Shown here: piece after piece, positions 28,772-37,811 of the stretch
How the letters are laid out: each line of letters opens with the position of its first letter
Numbering within the stretch: the stretch's first letter is position 1
DNA from: Chitinophaga cymbidii
Lineage (GTDB): Bacteria; Bacteroidota; Bacteroidia; Chitinophagales; Chitinophagaceae
Length of the DNA: 64,000 bases
Reading direction: 5' to 3'
Assembly: GCF_007992715.1 (NCBI RefSeq)
Contig: NZ_BKAU01000002.1
Span: 682,001 to 746,000, forward strand
Notes under the pieces: generated by a model
What the model was told of the DNA's origin: nothing
Databases searched by the model: none
The model's input: the letters and a program-made list of their open reading frames with translations, nothing else
Translations under genes and position numbers: made by a program

Positions 28772-29689
28772 ATGTTAAAAAAAGATATAACCAAGAGGTG
28801 GGAGATTGAGCATAACATGAGAATCGTTATTGAAGAAGTTATGCAATTATTCCAGAGTGGTGGTGAGTTACAGCGAAAGATTTCCTCTTTTGGTTTAATT
28901 GAAGGTAAAGCAGACTTTAGAGGGATTAATGCAAAAGGGAAGAGAATTAACAAGTGCTTGTTTGAGAATGTTGATTTTTCTTTCTCATCTTTTAAATCTA
29001 CATGGGTTGAAAACTCAAAATTTGATACTTGCCGCTTCTATAAAGTTGATTTTTCTGATTTTTCAGATCATGGGAATATGTTTAAAGAATGCGTCTTTAT
29101 TGATTGTAAGTTTAATAAAGCGGGAATCGGTTACAATGGTTCCTCATTCAGTAACTGCTTTTTTGAAATGTGTAACTATTCGAAGGCCATATTTATCAGG
29201 ACTGAATATGTGGCTTCTTTTTTTAAAGATTGTAGGATTAAGAACATAGATTTCAACGCATCTTCTTTTGAAGATTGTATTTTTGAAGGTCTACTTGATG
29301 ATGTTTGGTTTAGAGGTGGGTTTTCCCTAAAATCTGATTACGAATATTATGGATTACCAAAGGTAAATGAAATGAAGAATGTTTCATTTGAGAAAGCTGA
29401 ACTTAAAGACGTAACGTTTAGTAATAATTGCGATTTATCTACGGTCAGAATCGATAGCGACGGCCAATACTATAAATATAACAATTGGAAAATGAGACTT
29501 GAATTCTTGAATTTGAGAATGAGTATGTTGAAAGAAGGAGAGAAAAAGGAAGTCTTATTTTTTGTGAACACGCATTTGGTTCACGCTAAAGATCAAGATT
29601 GGTATATTATCAATATAGACGACTTGGAAAGAGATTATGGAAAGAATGTTGCTTCAGAAATTATAAATGGACTCAATAATTTTCAATAG
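28772..29689 (+). CDS. Pentapeptide-repeat-like cytoplasmic protein
   Basis: A 305-aa AT-rich gene. Residues about 45-180 show a degenerate right-handed beta-helix pattern of pentapeptide type, with Phe or Cys recurring every five residues (KADFRGIN, NKCLFENVDFSFSSF, FDTCRFYKVDFSDFS, FKECVFIDCKFNKA, FSNCFFEMCNYSKA). A helical N-terminus (about 1-40) and a non-repeat C-terminus (about 220-305) flank it. There is no signal peptide. Such folds occur in DNA-mimic resistance proteins and in immunity proteins. Its place in Rhs debris favours an immunity or orphan cargo role, which is unproven. Confidence 0.65.
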   Translation: MLKKDITKRWEIEHNMRIVIEEVMQLFQSGGELQRKISSFGLIEGKADFRGINAKGKRINKCLFENVDFSFSSFKSTWVENSKFDTCRFYKVDFSDFSDHGNMFKECVFIDCKFNKAGIGYNGSSFSNCFFEMCNYSKAIFIRTEYVASFFKDCRIKNIDFNASSFEDCIFEGLLDDVWFRGGFSLKSDYEYYGLPKVNEMKNVSFEKAELKDVTFSNNCDLSTVRIDSDGQYYKYNNWKMRLEFLNLRMSMLKEGEKKEVLFFVNTHLVHAKDQDWYIINIDDLERDYGKNVASEIINGLNNFQ

Positions 29690-29777
29690 CATGATGCTGT
29701 AAATTCAGGTGGTAAACCAAGTAAAGTTTAAACAGTTTAAGTTAAGCTGCACGAAGTAGAAGATTGGTGCAGATTGT
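29690..29777. other. Non-coding part of the 352-bp gap after the pentapeptide gene
   Basis: AT-rich sequence with stops in all frames and no recognisable element. It leads into the RHS remnant. From 29886 to 30041 there is likewise nothing I can name apart from the AT-rich leader of the next gene. Confidence 0.5.
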
Positions 29778-29885
29778 TGCCGTTATGGGTTTAATGAGAA
29801 GAATAATGATAGCGAGATGAAGTGTGAGTGGAATCAGCAAGGCTATGGGATGAAGATATATGACTCGAGGTTGGAGGATTTTTGA
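29778..29885 (+). pseudogene. RHS repeat-associated core remnant
   Basis: In one frame this stretch reads CRYGFNEKNND...EWNQQGYGMKIYDSRLEDF and then a stop (TGA 29883-29885). This matches the conserved Bacteroidota RHS-core signature, of the form YRYGFNGKENDNE...NQQDYGMRIYDPRLGRF, that precedes the variable toxin tip in Rhs proteins. There is no start, no upstream RHS repeats and no downstream tip, and the usual GRFLSVDPL is lost at the stop. It is therefore a degraded fragment of a polymorphic toxin gene. It is too short to appear as an ordinary ORF. Confidence 0.75.
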
Positions 29886-30041
29886 GTGTGCCCCAATTGA
29901 CCAAAGACTATCCATTTTTATATCTCATATCAATTTGGGAGTGGTATAGGCAATTGATATTAATAATAACGCACCTTATTCATAACAACTAATTATTTAA
30001 TCAACACAATTATCACATTTAAACACACCTACCTTAAACCT

Positions 30042-31622
30042 ATGAAAGTATTAATCTTCCTTTGCCTGCTGATATGCATGCAGTCCCCGCTCTTTGCTCA
30101 ATTCAAACCAATTGCGGAAAGTACTGAATTTGAAGAGCCGGATGAAGGTTTTACCCGGGTGCTGCAATTGAAGAATGGCTGTACCATGTTTTTTCACGTA
30201 ACGATCAAAAGCGGGATCAGCGTGCGGCTCTTCGATGAAAAATACAAAGGGAAGCCTGTCAGAAATATTCAGCCGTCTTTCGGTAAACTGAAGAAAGCGC
30301 GGGTCGATGGTATCTTTGAAATCAATGGAGATGCCACTTTGCTTGTAAGTGAGCTGGAAGGGAAATCCCCCGTTTTATACCGCTTGATCATTGACGGGGC
30401 AACCGGAAAGCTCAAAAAGGAGGAAAAGCTCGCGGAGCTGGAGAAACTGGGCTTCATGAGAAAGCGCGTTACGTTAACAAGCAATTGGGGGGTGCCGGAT
30501 TTTAAAGTGGCAAAGGACCCGCATAGCGATAACTATGCTGTATTTATTTACCGGGCGTCTGAATCTGCGTCGAAAAGAATGGAGGTCATACATTATGGAG
30601 CAGATCATAGCGAGCTTAGCAGGGCGTATTTTTCAATACTGAACGACAAATACAAACACCTGACTTTTTTTGATATGGCCGTGTTGGGCAGCGATAAGGT
30701 GATTGTTCTCGCCAGTGTTAACGACGAAGGGAAATATGTTTTTGCAAGCCTGGAAAAAGGGCGATATATTTTTAGCATCGAGGAATTGAACATACCTGTT
30801 AACCGTGACCCTGTCAGCGGCATACTTAAATATAACCAGGTCACGAAGAAAATGATGGCGTTGGTTTACCAGAAAACTACAGAGAAAAGAACTAATAAGT
30901 ATTACACAAGTCTCACTGCCGTTGATCTCAATTCTTATAAAATGGACGATGTTGTAAAAATACAGGCAGCAACGATTGACCAGAAGAGTAAGGAGATCTT
31001 CGGGAAGAAAAATGACTTTGAAGGCATTCCGCAAAATATATGCATCAACGCGGACGGATCATGCTCCGTCATGTTGGAGCAAATCGAGTACATTGAAACA
31101 CGTTCCTCCTCAGGTTCTGTTCGCTTGCATTCCATGCTGGGCAATGTCGGGGTCATTCATTTTGATCAACGGGGGAAACAACTGAGCAGCTATCTTATAC
31201 CGAAACGCCAGTATATCCCCGGTTCCTGGCTGCCATCATTTTATGTTGCGTCACGGGGAACGGCAGGCCAGGAACTGTTTTGGGCGGATCAATATAAATC
31301 ATTCGGTTACATCAGCGCACCGGATAGAAATTACCTCCTGCTGAATGATATTGATGAGAACGGAAAACATTTGAAAAAAGGAAAAGTGACAACGATCAGG
31401 ACAGTTACATCCTGCGACTTGTTCGGTTATCCGCTTGAAGGAAGCGAAGTGGTACCTTCCCGTAAAATGGTGTTTGGGGAAGCTGGAAAGAAAAATGATC
31501 ATGATCTGGGGGTGATATTAGGTGCTGATTATCTAACCTCGCTAAACAGATACGCGGCGCTTAAATTGGAGATCAGGGGGCGCCGGAAAAGGGTAAAAGT
31601 TGTGTGGCTTCAGCCGTCATAG
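30042..31622 (+). CDS. Secreted protein of unknown function, propeller-like
   Basis: A 526-aa protein with a clear signal peptide (about residues 1-19, ending SPLFAQ). I do not recognise a family. The mature part is made of repeated short beta-strand segments of the type YAVFIYRAS, KVIVLASVNDEGKYVFASLE and GSCSVMLEQIEYIET, each followed by a polar turn. This would suit a beta-propeller or similar all-beta fold. No catalytic motif is seen. It stands alone, downstream of the accessory island and convergent with the TlpA operon. Composition is intermediate between island and host. Confidence 0.65.
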   Translation: MKVLIFLCLLICMQSPLFAQFKPIAESTEFEEPDEGFTRVLQLKNGCTMFFHVTIKSGISVRLFDEKYKGKPVRNIQPSFGKLKKARVDGIFEINGDATLLVSELEGKSPVLYRLIIDGATGKLKKEEKLAELEKLGFMRKRVTLTSNWGVPDFKVAKDPHSDNYAVFIYRASESASKRMEVIHYGADHSELSRAYFSILNDKYKHLTFFDMAVLGSDKVIVLASVNDEGKYVFASLEKGRYIFSIEELNIPVNRDPVSGILKYNQVTKKMMALVYQKTTEKRTNKYYTSLTAVDLNSYKMDDVVKIQAATIDQKSKEIFGKKNDFEGIPQNICINADGSCSVMLEQIEYIETRSSSGSVRLHSMLGNVGVIHFDQRGKQLSSYLIPKRQYIPGSWLPSFYVASRGTAGQELFWADQYKSFGYISAPDRNYLLLNDIDENGKHLKKGKVTTIRTVTSCDLFGYPLEGSEVVPSRKMVFGEAGKKNDHDLGVILGADYLTSLNRYAALKLEIRGRRKRVKVVWLQPS

Positions 31623-31774
31623 GTTGCATAGGGACATAGTAGCTTACCTCGTACTGATCGCAGGTGACAACGAGTCAGATAAGAATAGCTTAACGAAGAG
31701 TGTCACGACATCTTGCAGGTAAACTTGGAAGATATTGATTCTTTTGTTTCTAAGTTTTTATCGAGGAAGCGCCG

Positions 31775-33124
31775 CTATTGCAAATATTTCACCAGGATTT
31801 CTTTTAATTCCGGATCACTTGGGCGAGGGGAATCTACATCTATAATCTTCCCCTGCTTGTCAAAAAGCATGAATCGCGGAATACCACTTATTTTATAGTC
31901 CCGTTTAATTTGCGCTTTTGCGCCCGCGAAAAGCTGTACACCGCCCAATTGCTTGTCCACGATAAACTTCTCCCAAACTTTTTTATCCTTTGGGTCGTCA
32001 ACGGAAATACTTACAAATACCACATCCTGACCGTGAAACTCCTGTTCCAACTGCTTCAACGAAGGAATTTCCTTCACACAAGGCCCACACCATGTCGCCC
32101 AAATATCCACCAGCACTACCTTGCCTTTGAAATCCGCCAATGAAACCTGTTTGCCTTTTACGTCCGGATAGGTAAAATTGATCGCTGCAGCACCTGTCTT
32201 GTAAATATTGATCTTTGATTCGATCGCCGCCAAAGTCGACTGCTGATCCTCCCGGACAAAATATTTGCCGTATTGGGCAGCAATTTCCGCAAACCGGGCA
32301 TACGATTTTGCCGTGGCAGCATAAGCCAGGGCGTAGTCCCCTTTCAAACGATCGTTTGGAATAGACATTACACGGCTCCCAAAATCATTATCCAGACCTT
32401 TATTCTTAAACGCCACCAGGTGGCCGAGCATTTTTAAACCATAAGGAAACCGAAGCAGGACTTCGTCTTGAAGGAATTGATCCGCATCAAAGTTCGTGAC
32501 ATAGGGGGAATAGTCCTCTTCGCGAGGCTTGGACGCCGTCGGATACAGCAATAAGGTCAGCGCATAATACCCGAGGTCATAATCTACCGTATGCTTCATT
32601 AACGCGTCGAATTCCACATTACCTGTCTGATGGAGGTTGCTCCAGTTTCGGGCCTTTTCCACCGTTTCCTCGAGGATGGGAAAAAATCCGGCGAAAGACC
32701 TCGGACCGCGATCGAAGTAAACGGTTTTACGCTCGAGCTTCCAGGCTGTTTTATACCATTGCTCCAATACCTGGTTTTCCTTGTTGTTCCTCCCCACAAG
32801 CATGTACCCTGCGTTTGTCAACTCCAGGTTGATCTGATCATCACCTTTGACATACACTTTAAACTTATCCTGCGTTCCATTATTAACACTTCCAACACCC
32901 ACCAGGTAATACCCCTTGTAAAGCGGCTTGAATGTAAAGCTGAAAGCTCCGTTGGCAGCCGGCGTCACCACCGCCACCTCCGTCATCTGACCTTGCGTTA
33001 CGCTGAATAATTTTACAGGTTCCCGCCTGGTTCTTTTTGAAATACCATTAATCATCGTTACCTGGGCACTGACCGTTAGAACGGAACAAATAATAATAGC
33101 AAGGAATGAAAAGTATCTTATCAT
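31775..33124 (-). CDS. TlpA-family thiol-disulfide oxidoreductase (CGPC)
   Basis: A 449-aa exported protein with a signal peptide (about residues 1-20). It has an N-terminal beta-sandwich of the DUF4369-like type often fused to TlpA domains, a helical middle and a C-terminal thioredoxin-like domain (about 312-449). The active site is WCGPC with Cys346 and Cys349, and the cis-proline loop is SGIPRF. It would reduce or isomerise disulfides in the periplasm. Its ATG overlaps the stop of the upstream TlpA gene in an ATGA, indicating translational coupling. It is the last gene of the sigma/FecR/SusCD array. Confidence 0.9.
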   Translation of the reverse strand: MIRYFSFLAIIICSVLTVSAQVTMINGISKRTRREPVKLFSVTQGQMTEVAVVTPAANGAFSFTFKPLYKGYYLVGVGSVNNGTQDKFKVYVKGDDQINLELTNAGYMLVGRNNKENQVLEQWYKTAWKLERKTVYFDRGPRSFAGFFPILEETVEKARNWSNLHQTGNVEFDALMKHTVDYDLGYYALTLLLYPTASKPREEDYSPYVTNFDADQFLQDEVLLRFPYGLKMLGHLVAFKNKGLDNDFGSRVMSIPNDRLKGDYALAYAATAKSYARFAEIAAQYGKYFVREDQQSTLAAIESKINIYKTGAAAINFTYPDVKGKQVSLADFKGKVVLVDIWATWCGPCVKEIPSLKQLEQEFHGQDVVFVSISVDDPKDKKVWEKFIVDKQLGGVQLFAGAKAQIKRDYKISGIPRFMLFDKQGKIIDVDSPRPSDPELKEILVKYLQ

Positions 33125-34452
33125 GATGCCGATTTAGTTAATAATTCCTCCAGGTAAATTTTCAATATCGGGTTAGAAGGGCGCTTGCAGGAATTATAAT
33201 CTATGATCTTGCCTGCTTTGTCCAGGATCACGAAGCGTGGAACCCCTCCCATTCCAATTCTGTCGAAGAAAGTGTCCTTTTTCCCGATCATAATGAGTTG
33301 TTCGCCATTCATGTTACGTTTCTGCATGAATTTCTTCCATAGTTCCGTGCTATTATCGCAGGACACGGAAAGGAACACAATATCCCGTCCTTTCAATTCA
33401 TGTTCCAATTCCTTCAGGTAGGGCATTTCCGCAATGCATGGTTTGCAACCGGTATTCCAGATGTCGACATAGATCAGCTTGCCGCGATAATCCTTGATCG
33501 ATACCGTTTCTCCTTTCACATTCTGAAAGGTATATTGGCTCATATCCGTTCCCGGCAATGCGTTCCTGAAAAAGGCCTTCCAGCGAACTATTTTGGGCTT
33601 CAGCGCATTGATCTTCGCAAGGTTGCTTTTATCCTTAATGAATGGCAATGCTTCCCTGATTTCCGCCTGAATAGATACGAGGTCCCCGTTCGATACGGAA
33701 TAGCTAAGGGCGGCGGTCATAAATGCTTCCTTCAATTGCTGGTTTTCAATTGCGCTGCCAAAATCTGCGACCCAGGTTTCCGCTCTGCGGACCTTCAGCT
33801 CGCCTGCTTTCATTTTGGCATACATTAATTCCGTGATGGTTTGCAGCCAGTTGGGATACACCATGATCTCAGGGACTAAACGGATATTCAAACCGGTAAA
33901 AGCCGCTTCCTGTATCCCGGGATCCGCCCCATGTATTTTGGCCTCCACCAGCGGACCAAAAACCTTATTCAGATAAGCTCCTTGCGCATTCCCCTTCAAC
34001 AGCGCCTTGTGGCGGACCAATTCGGGATTGGCCATTCCTTCGATGGCAGCCACCTGTTCCGTATACGATTTCCCGCTGATGTCGTGCAAAAACTGGTTGA
34101 GCACGCTTCCCTTGCCGGTAAAAGCAACCTGCTCTTTATTCATTTCCAGGACAAGCTGATCCCCTGGCCGGAGGTATATTTCCAACATAAACAGCCTGTC
34201 TTCCTCACTGGTCAACACATAAAATCCGGCGGTAGCCAGGTTCATGTCAAGCTGAAACTGTCCATCGGTTCCCAGAGAATCTATTACCTGGAACCCGTGG
34301 ATGGATTCGCGCCTGTTTAATTGAATCTGTTCAACATCGAATCCTCGTATGTTTCCCTTAACGGTTGTGGGGATGCCACCTCCGGCAAAGGCCTGGCTGA
34401 CAAACAACAGCGTGTAAACAATGACGAGCAATGGTTTGCATATTTGTTTCAT
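33121..34452 (-). CDS. TlpA-family thiol-disulfide oxidoreductase (CKPC)
   Basis: A 443-aa exported protein. I place the start at the ATG at 34452, which gives a clean signal peptide (MKQICKPLLVIVYTLL). The longer frame back to 34509 adds a non-signal extension that overlaps the S46 gene. The N-terminal DUF4369-like domain and helical middle are as in its neighbour. The C-terminal thioredoxin domain has the unusual active site TGCKPC (Cys336, Cys339), in which the normally conserved Trp before the first Cys is Gly. The cis-Pro loop GGVPRF is intact. Translationally coupled to the next TlpA gene. Confidence 0.88.
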   Translation of the reverse strand: MKQICKPLLVIVYTLLFVSQAFAGGGIPTTVKGNIRGFDVEQIQLNRRESIHGFQVIDSLGTDGQFQLDMNLATAGFYVLTSEEDRLFMLEIYLRPGDQLVLEMNKEQVAFTGKGSVLNQFLHDISGKSYTEQVAAIEGMANPELVRHKALLKGNAQGAYLNKVFGPLVEAKIHGADPGIQEAAFTGLNIRLVPEIMVYPNWLQTITELMYAKMKAGELKVRRAETWVADFGSAIENQQLKEAFMTAALSYSVSNGDLVSIQAEIREALPFIKDKSNLAKINALKPKIVRWKAFFRNALPGTDMSQYTFQNVKGETVSIKDYRGKLIYVDIWNTGCKPCIAEMPYLKELEHELKGRDIVFLSVSCDNSTELWKKFMQKRNMNGEQLIMIGKKDTFFDRIGMGGVPRFVILDKAGKIIDYNSCKRPSNPILKIYLEELLTKSAS

Positions 34453-34483
34453 GTATTTTCCTGATTTTTCATGAGATGGCGGT

Positions 34484-36637
34484 TCACGCAGCCTGATTAG
34501 CCTGTTCAATTTCAGCGATGACCCTGGGTGTTCCTGAAAACTTTGATGTTACGAATAGCAAATAGCGAACATCGACACATATCACCCGGTGAAGGTCTTT
34601 CTCGTAATTAAACTCCCGGGTCATGGATTCCCAGTTGCAGTCGAATACTAATCCAATGATCTCGCCTTGCGCATTCAGCATCGGGCTCCCCGAATTGCCG
34701 CCCGTAACATCACCATTGGTGATAAAACAAACCGGCATTGTTCCGTTCACACCGTATTTCCCATAATCCTTTTGCTTCCAGTACCGGGCTAAATCCCCGT
34801 TTAACAGGTAATCCCTATTCACCGTATCCGCTTTCGCCACCAGGTGGTCCAGTGTGGTTTGACAGGGCACGGCTTTCCCGCCGATCACCAGGTCCGACAC
34901 GGTTCCATAGGAAAGGCGGATCGTCCTGTCGGCATCCGGATAGTACCTGCCGGCCTTAAACTCGCAAACGCTGTTATAGTAAGCTGTCGTGAGCGCGGAA
35001 ATTCTGCGCGCGTTGGACTCTGCCAACCGGTACGTTTCCCTTTGCTTTTTCTCAATGGATTCCATCAGCTCCACCAGGGGATCGTTGGTTACGGAGCCCG
35101 ACGTACTTTTAAACCAATCCCGGATTTTCACTGAATCCGCAAAAAACGACGTTTTGAACACCTCTTCCACATAGTGATCGATCTGCTCGTTGGACTGCAG
35201 ATGTTTTACTGCAAATATTTCCGGCTGCAGGTCCGCCGGCAGGCTGTCCCTGATTATTTTCAACATGGCCTTTGTAATCTGCCGTTCAACAGCCATATCC
35301 ATTTTCCTGTAATACAGTTGTGTGTTAACCACCAGGTTCCTGTTGCTCTCAGGGTATTTTTTCCGGTTGGCATTATAGTTATAAAACCCCGCGCCAAACG
35401 CCGTAAGGAATTGGGCAATATCACTGGATGTTGAGAAACATTCCGTATAATACGCATGCGCCCTTTTTAACCGGTCATTGGCCTCCGTTAGTGCTTTCAG
35501 CTCCTGCAAAGTATTTGCATACATGGCTTTTCTTGTCTCGTCCTCCATTGCCCAGCGCCACCAGTCATCCTGGAAAGCCTCTTTTTTATCGAGGATATGC
35601 AACTTGTCTACCCAGAAATTCATCCCCACAGCATTCTTGTAATAGTTGGCAGAGGTTGCATACTTTTCGGCGTACAGCAGCTTCAAGGCCTGGCTCTTCT
35701 CCATTCCCTTTTCTAAAATCGCCTGCGTAGCCGCGCGTACGGCAATCATCGGCGGGTTCAGCACCTGCGTCTTTTGCCGGATCTGGTAAGAAGTAGCATA
35801 GCGCTCCGACTGCGCCGGGTATCCCATCGACATGGCAAAATCGCCCTTTTCATATCCGCCGGTTGAAATGTGCAGGTAGTTTTTTACCTGCAAGGGAACA
35901 TTGCTTCTGGAATAGGGAGCAGGCCTCCCATTTTTGTCTGCATAGACCCTGAAATATGCGAAATCCGCACTTTGCCGGGGCCACATCCAGTTATCGGTTT
36001 CTCCGCCAAATTTCGCTACGTTCCTGGGAGGGACGCCTACTAACCGGACGTCCCTGTATTGCAGCTGCAGGAAAAGCACAAACAACGTGTTGTTCCTGTA
36101 AGGTTTGATGAGGATATGATAACCGGGATGCTGCCGCTCATATTTACCGGCGACCGCAGCCACGGCCTTTTTTACACTATTAGCGTCAACTGCGTCCCGC
36201 AACTGCGCCTTCACTTCGGCCGTTACGTCCACGATCTTTTTATTGATGGTAATCGCCAGACCGCTCACGGCAAGCTCATCACTTGGTCTGGCGGCCCAAT
36301 ACCCATTACCTGTGATATCGTTAGACAGGGATAAATACTGCTGAATGGCGCCATAAGAGCAGTGATAATTCGTCAGTACCAATCCCGATCCTGAAATGAA
36401 CGAGCCGGTACATCCGGACCCAAAAGCGACTACCGCTTCGCTCAGCGCGCCTTCACTTTCACCGGTCAGCTTTTCGACCGGGATTTTCAGCCCCATTGCT
36501 TTCAACTCTTCTGCATTGTACTGTTTCAACAGCGCCAGCAGCCACATGCCTTCGTCCGCCCGCAACCGGCCGGCAAAAGACAATATCAGTACGCCAAGCA
36601 GTGACCAGCGCACAATGGTTTTCCTGTACATGTTCAA
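34484..36637 (-). CDS. S46 family dipeptidyl-peptidase (DPP7/DPP11-like)
   Basis: A 717-aa periplasmic serine peptidase that removes dipeptides from the N-terminus of oligopeptides. It has a signal peptide (about residues 1-27, before ADEGMW), the chymotrypsin-type catalytic His92 in LTNYHCSYGAI, the GETDNWMWPR region and the nucleophile Ser649 in TGGNSGSPML. The residue after FD in GLVFDCNWE is Cys667. In the family this position is Gly in DPP7-type enzymes (hydrophobic P1) and Arg in DPP11-type enzymes (acidic P1). It is embedded between TlpA genes in the SusCD operon, which points to imported peptides as substrate. Confidence 0.92.
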   Translation of the reverse strand: MNMYRKTIVRWSLLGVLILSFAGRLRADEGMWLLALLKQYNAEELKAMGLKIPVEKLTGESEGALSEAVVAFGSGCTGSFISGSGLVLTNYHCSYGAIQQYLSLSNDITGNGYWAARPSDELAVSGLAITINKKIVDVTAEVKAQLRDAVDANSVKKAVAAVAGKYERQHPGYHILIKPYRNNTLFVLFLQLQYRDVRLVGVPPRNVAKFGGETDNWMWPRQSADFAYFRVYADKNGRPAPYSRSNVPLQVKNYLHISTGGYEKGDFAMSMGYPAQSERYATSYQIRQKTQVLNPPMIAVRAATQAILEKGMEKSQALKLLYAEKYATSANYYKNAVGMNFWVDKLHILDKKEAFQDDWWRWAMEDETRKAMYANTLQELKALTEANDRLKRAHAYYTECFSTSSDIAQFLTAFGAGFYNYNANRKKYPESNRNLVVNTQLYYRKMDMAVERQITKAMLKIIRDSLPADLQPEIFAVKHLQSNEQIDHYVEEVFKTSFFADSVKIRDWFKSTSGSVTNDPLVELMESIEKKQRETYRLAESNARRISALTTAYYNSVCEFKAGRYYPDADRTIRLSYGTVSDLVIGGKAVPCQTTLDHLVAKADTVNRDYLLNGDLARYWKQKDYGKYGVNGTMPVCFITNGDVTGGNSGSPMLNAQGEIIGLVFDCNWESMTREFNYEKDLHRVICVDVRYLLFVTSKFSGTPRVIAEIEQANQAA

Positions 36638-36667
36638 TTTTAATCTCTGTTTTGGTGTGGAGGTGGG

Positions 36668-37795
36668 TTACAATTTGGATTCCTGGCTGAATATGGAGGT
36701 CAGCAGCGCTTCGAGTGCTTCCCCTCTTACGCCTTCCGCGATAATTTTCCCTTTGGGATCAATGATCCAGATGGCGGGAATCCCGTCGATCCCGTATAAT
36801 TTAGCCACCGGTGATTTCAGGCCTCCCACCAGGTCCGACGCATTTTTCCACGTCATGCCATCCTTGGCGATCGCTTCCCTCCAGAGCGCAATTTCATGGT
36901 CCAGTGAAAAAGAGATCACTTCAAGGCCGCGCGAGCGGTACTTTTCATATAATTGTTTTGTGTGCGGATTTTCGGCGCGACAGGGAACGCACCAGGAAGC
37001 CCAGAAATCCAGCATCACATATTTTCCGCGGAAGGAAGACAATGCGATTTTAGATTTTCCATCTGGCTGCAGCACGTTAAAGTCGGGAGCGATTGCGCCC
37101 GGGGCCACTTTCCGCAGTATATCCGCGCGTTTTTTCATTTGCAGATAGTAGGGGTGCCTGGAAAAATGGGGAGCAAACACGTTCAGCACGCTATCGATCC
37201 GGCTGTGTTTCATCATCATCAGCGGCATTTTGGCCACGTACAATGCAACGATGGACCCCGGGTAATTATTGGCCAAAGAATCCGCGTACGCTTTACTTTC
37301 CGATTGAAGCCGGTTGAATATAGCGGCCTTTTCTTCCTGACTGTACTTGTCTCCGCTCATGTTCATGTCATTGCTGACGATAGTCTGTCTGCGGGTAAAA
37401 TGCTGATAGTCGTTCCAACGGTCGTTCTCCGGCGTTCCGCTTACTTCAGCCATGTACATTTTTTTGATGTCGCCGGCAACTTTCACCTGTCCTTTCTCCG
37501 CCACGAAAATAAAGGACCCTCTCATCCCCTCAATCCGAAAATCATACAATTGGTTGCACACCGCTTCCGGAAGCGTGAACTGGAATGCGCCATCGGCCTT
37601 AATGACCGCCTGTTTGATGCGCACGTCCGCCCCATGGTCTCCTCCGTTGCGCTGCACAATGATCCTGGATTCCTTGCTAATACCATCAATTTTACCTTTA
37701 ACCACGCAATAGGGCTGCTCGGCCGCCATTCCCGGCACAACCGCCAGGGAAAGGCCTGCAATGGCCACCATACACTTTACTCGGATATTCTTCAT
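36668..37795 (-). CDS. TlpA-family thiol-disulfide oxidoreductase (CVPC)
   Basis: A 375-aa exported protein with a signal peptide (about residues 1-24, ending GMAAEQ). It has an N-terminal DUF4369-type domain (about 28-125), a helical linker and a thioredoxin-like domain (about 230-375). The active site is WCVPC with Cys269 and Cys272 and the cis-proline loop is DGIPAI. Its gene is 16 bp after the PKD-like lipoprotein and 30 bp before the S46 peptidase. Confidence 0.92.
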   Translation of the reverse strand: MKNIRVKCMVAIAGLSLAVVPGMAAEQPYCVVKGKIDGISKESRIIVQRNGGDHGADVRIKQAVIKADGAFQFTLPEAVCNQLYDFRIEGMRGSFIFVAEKGQVKVAGDIKKMYMAEVSGTPENDRWNDYQHFTRRQTIVSNDMNMSGDKYSQEEKAAIFNRLQSESKAYADSLANNYPGSIVALYVAKMPLMMMKHSRIDSVLNVFAPHFSRHPYYLQMKKRADILRKVAPGAIAPDFNVLQPDGKSKIALSSFRGKYVMLDFWASWCVPCRAENPHTKQLYEKYRSRGLEVISFSLDHEIALWREAIAKDGMTWKNASDLVGGLKSPVAKLYGIDGIPAIWIIDPKGKIIAEGVRGEALEALLTSIFSQESKL

Positions 37796-37811
37796 GCTTG
37801 AGCTTATTTTT

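Larger units (their letters stand above)
27779..30041. other. AT-rich accessory island with Rhs toxin debris
   Basis: From just after the methyltransferase stop the base composition falls sharply towards AT and codon use changes. The segment contains two orphan ORFs, a short GC-rich coding scrap and a degraded RHS repeat-associated core. No transposase or integrase is visible. The arrangement looks like the eroded tail of an Rhs-type polymorphic toxin locus. Confidence 0.6.

Noticed and set aside
31623..31774. 152-bp gap between the unknown secreted gene and the TlpA operon
   Set aside because: Checked for terminators and remnants. Nothing convincing was seen beyond AT-rich spacer.
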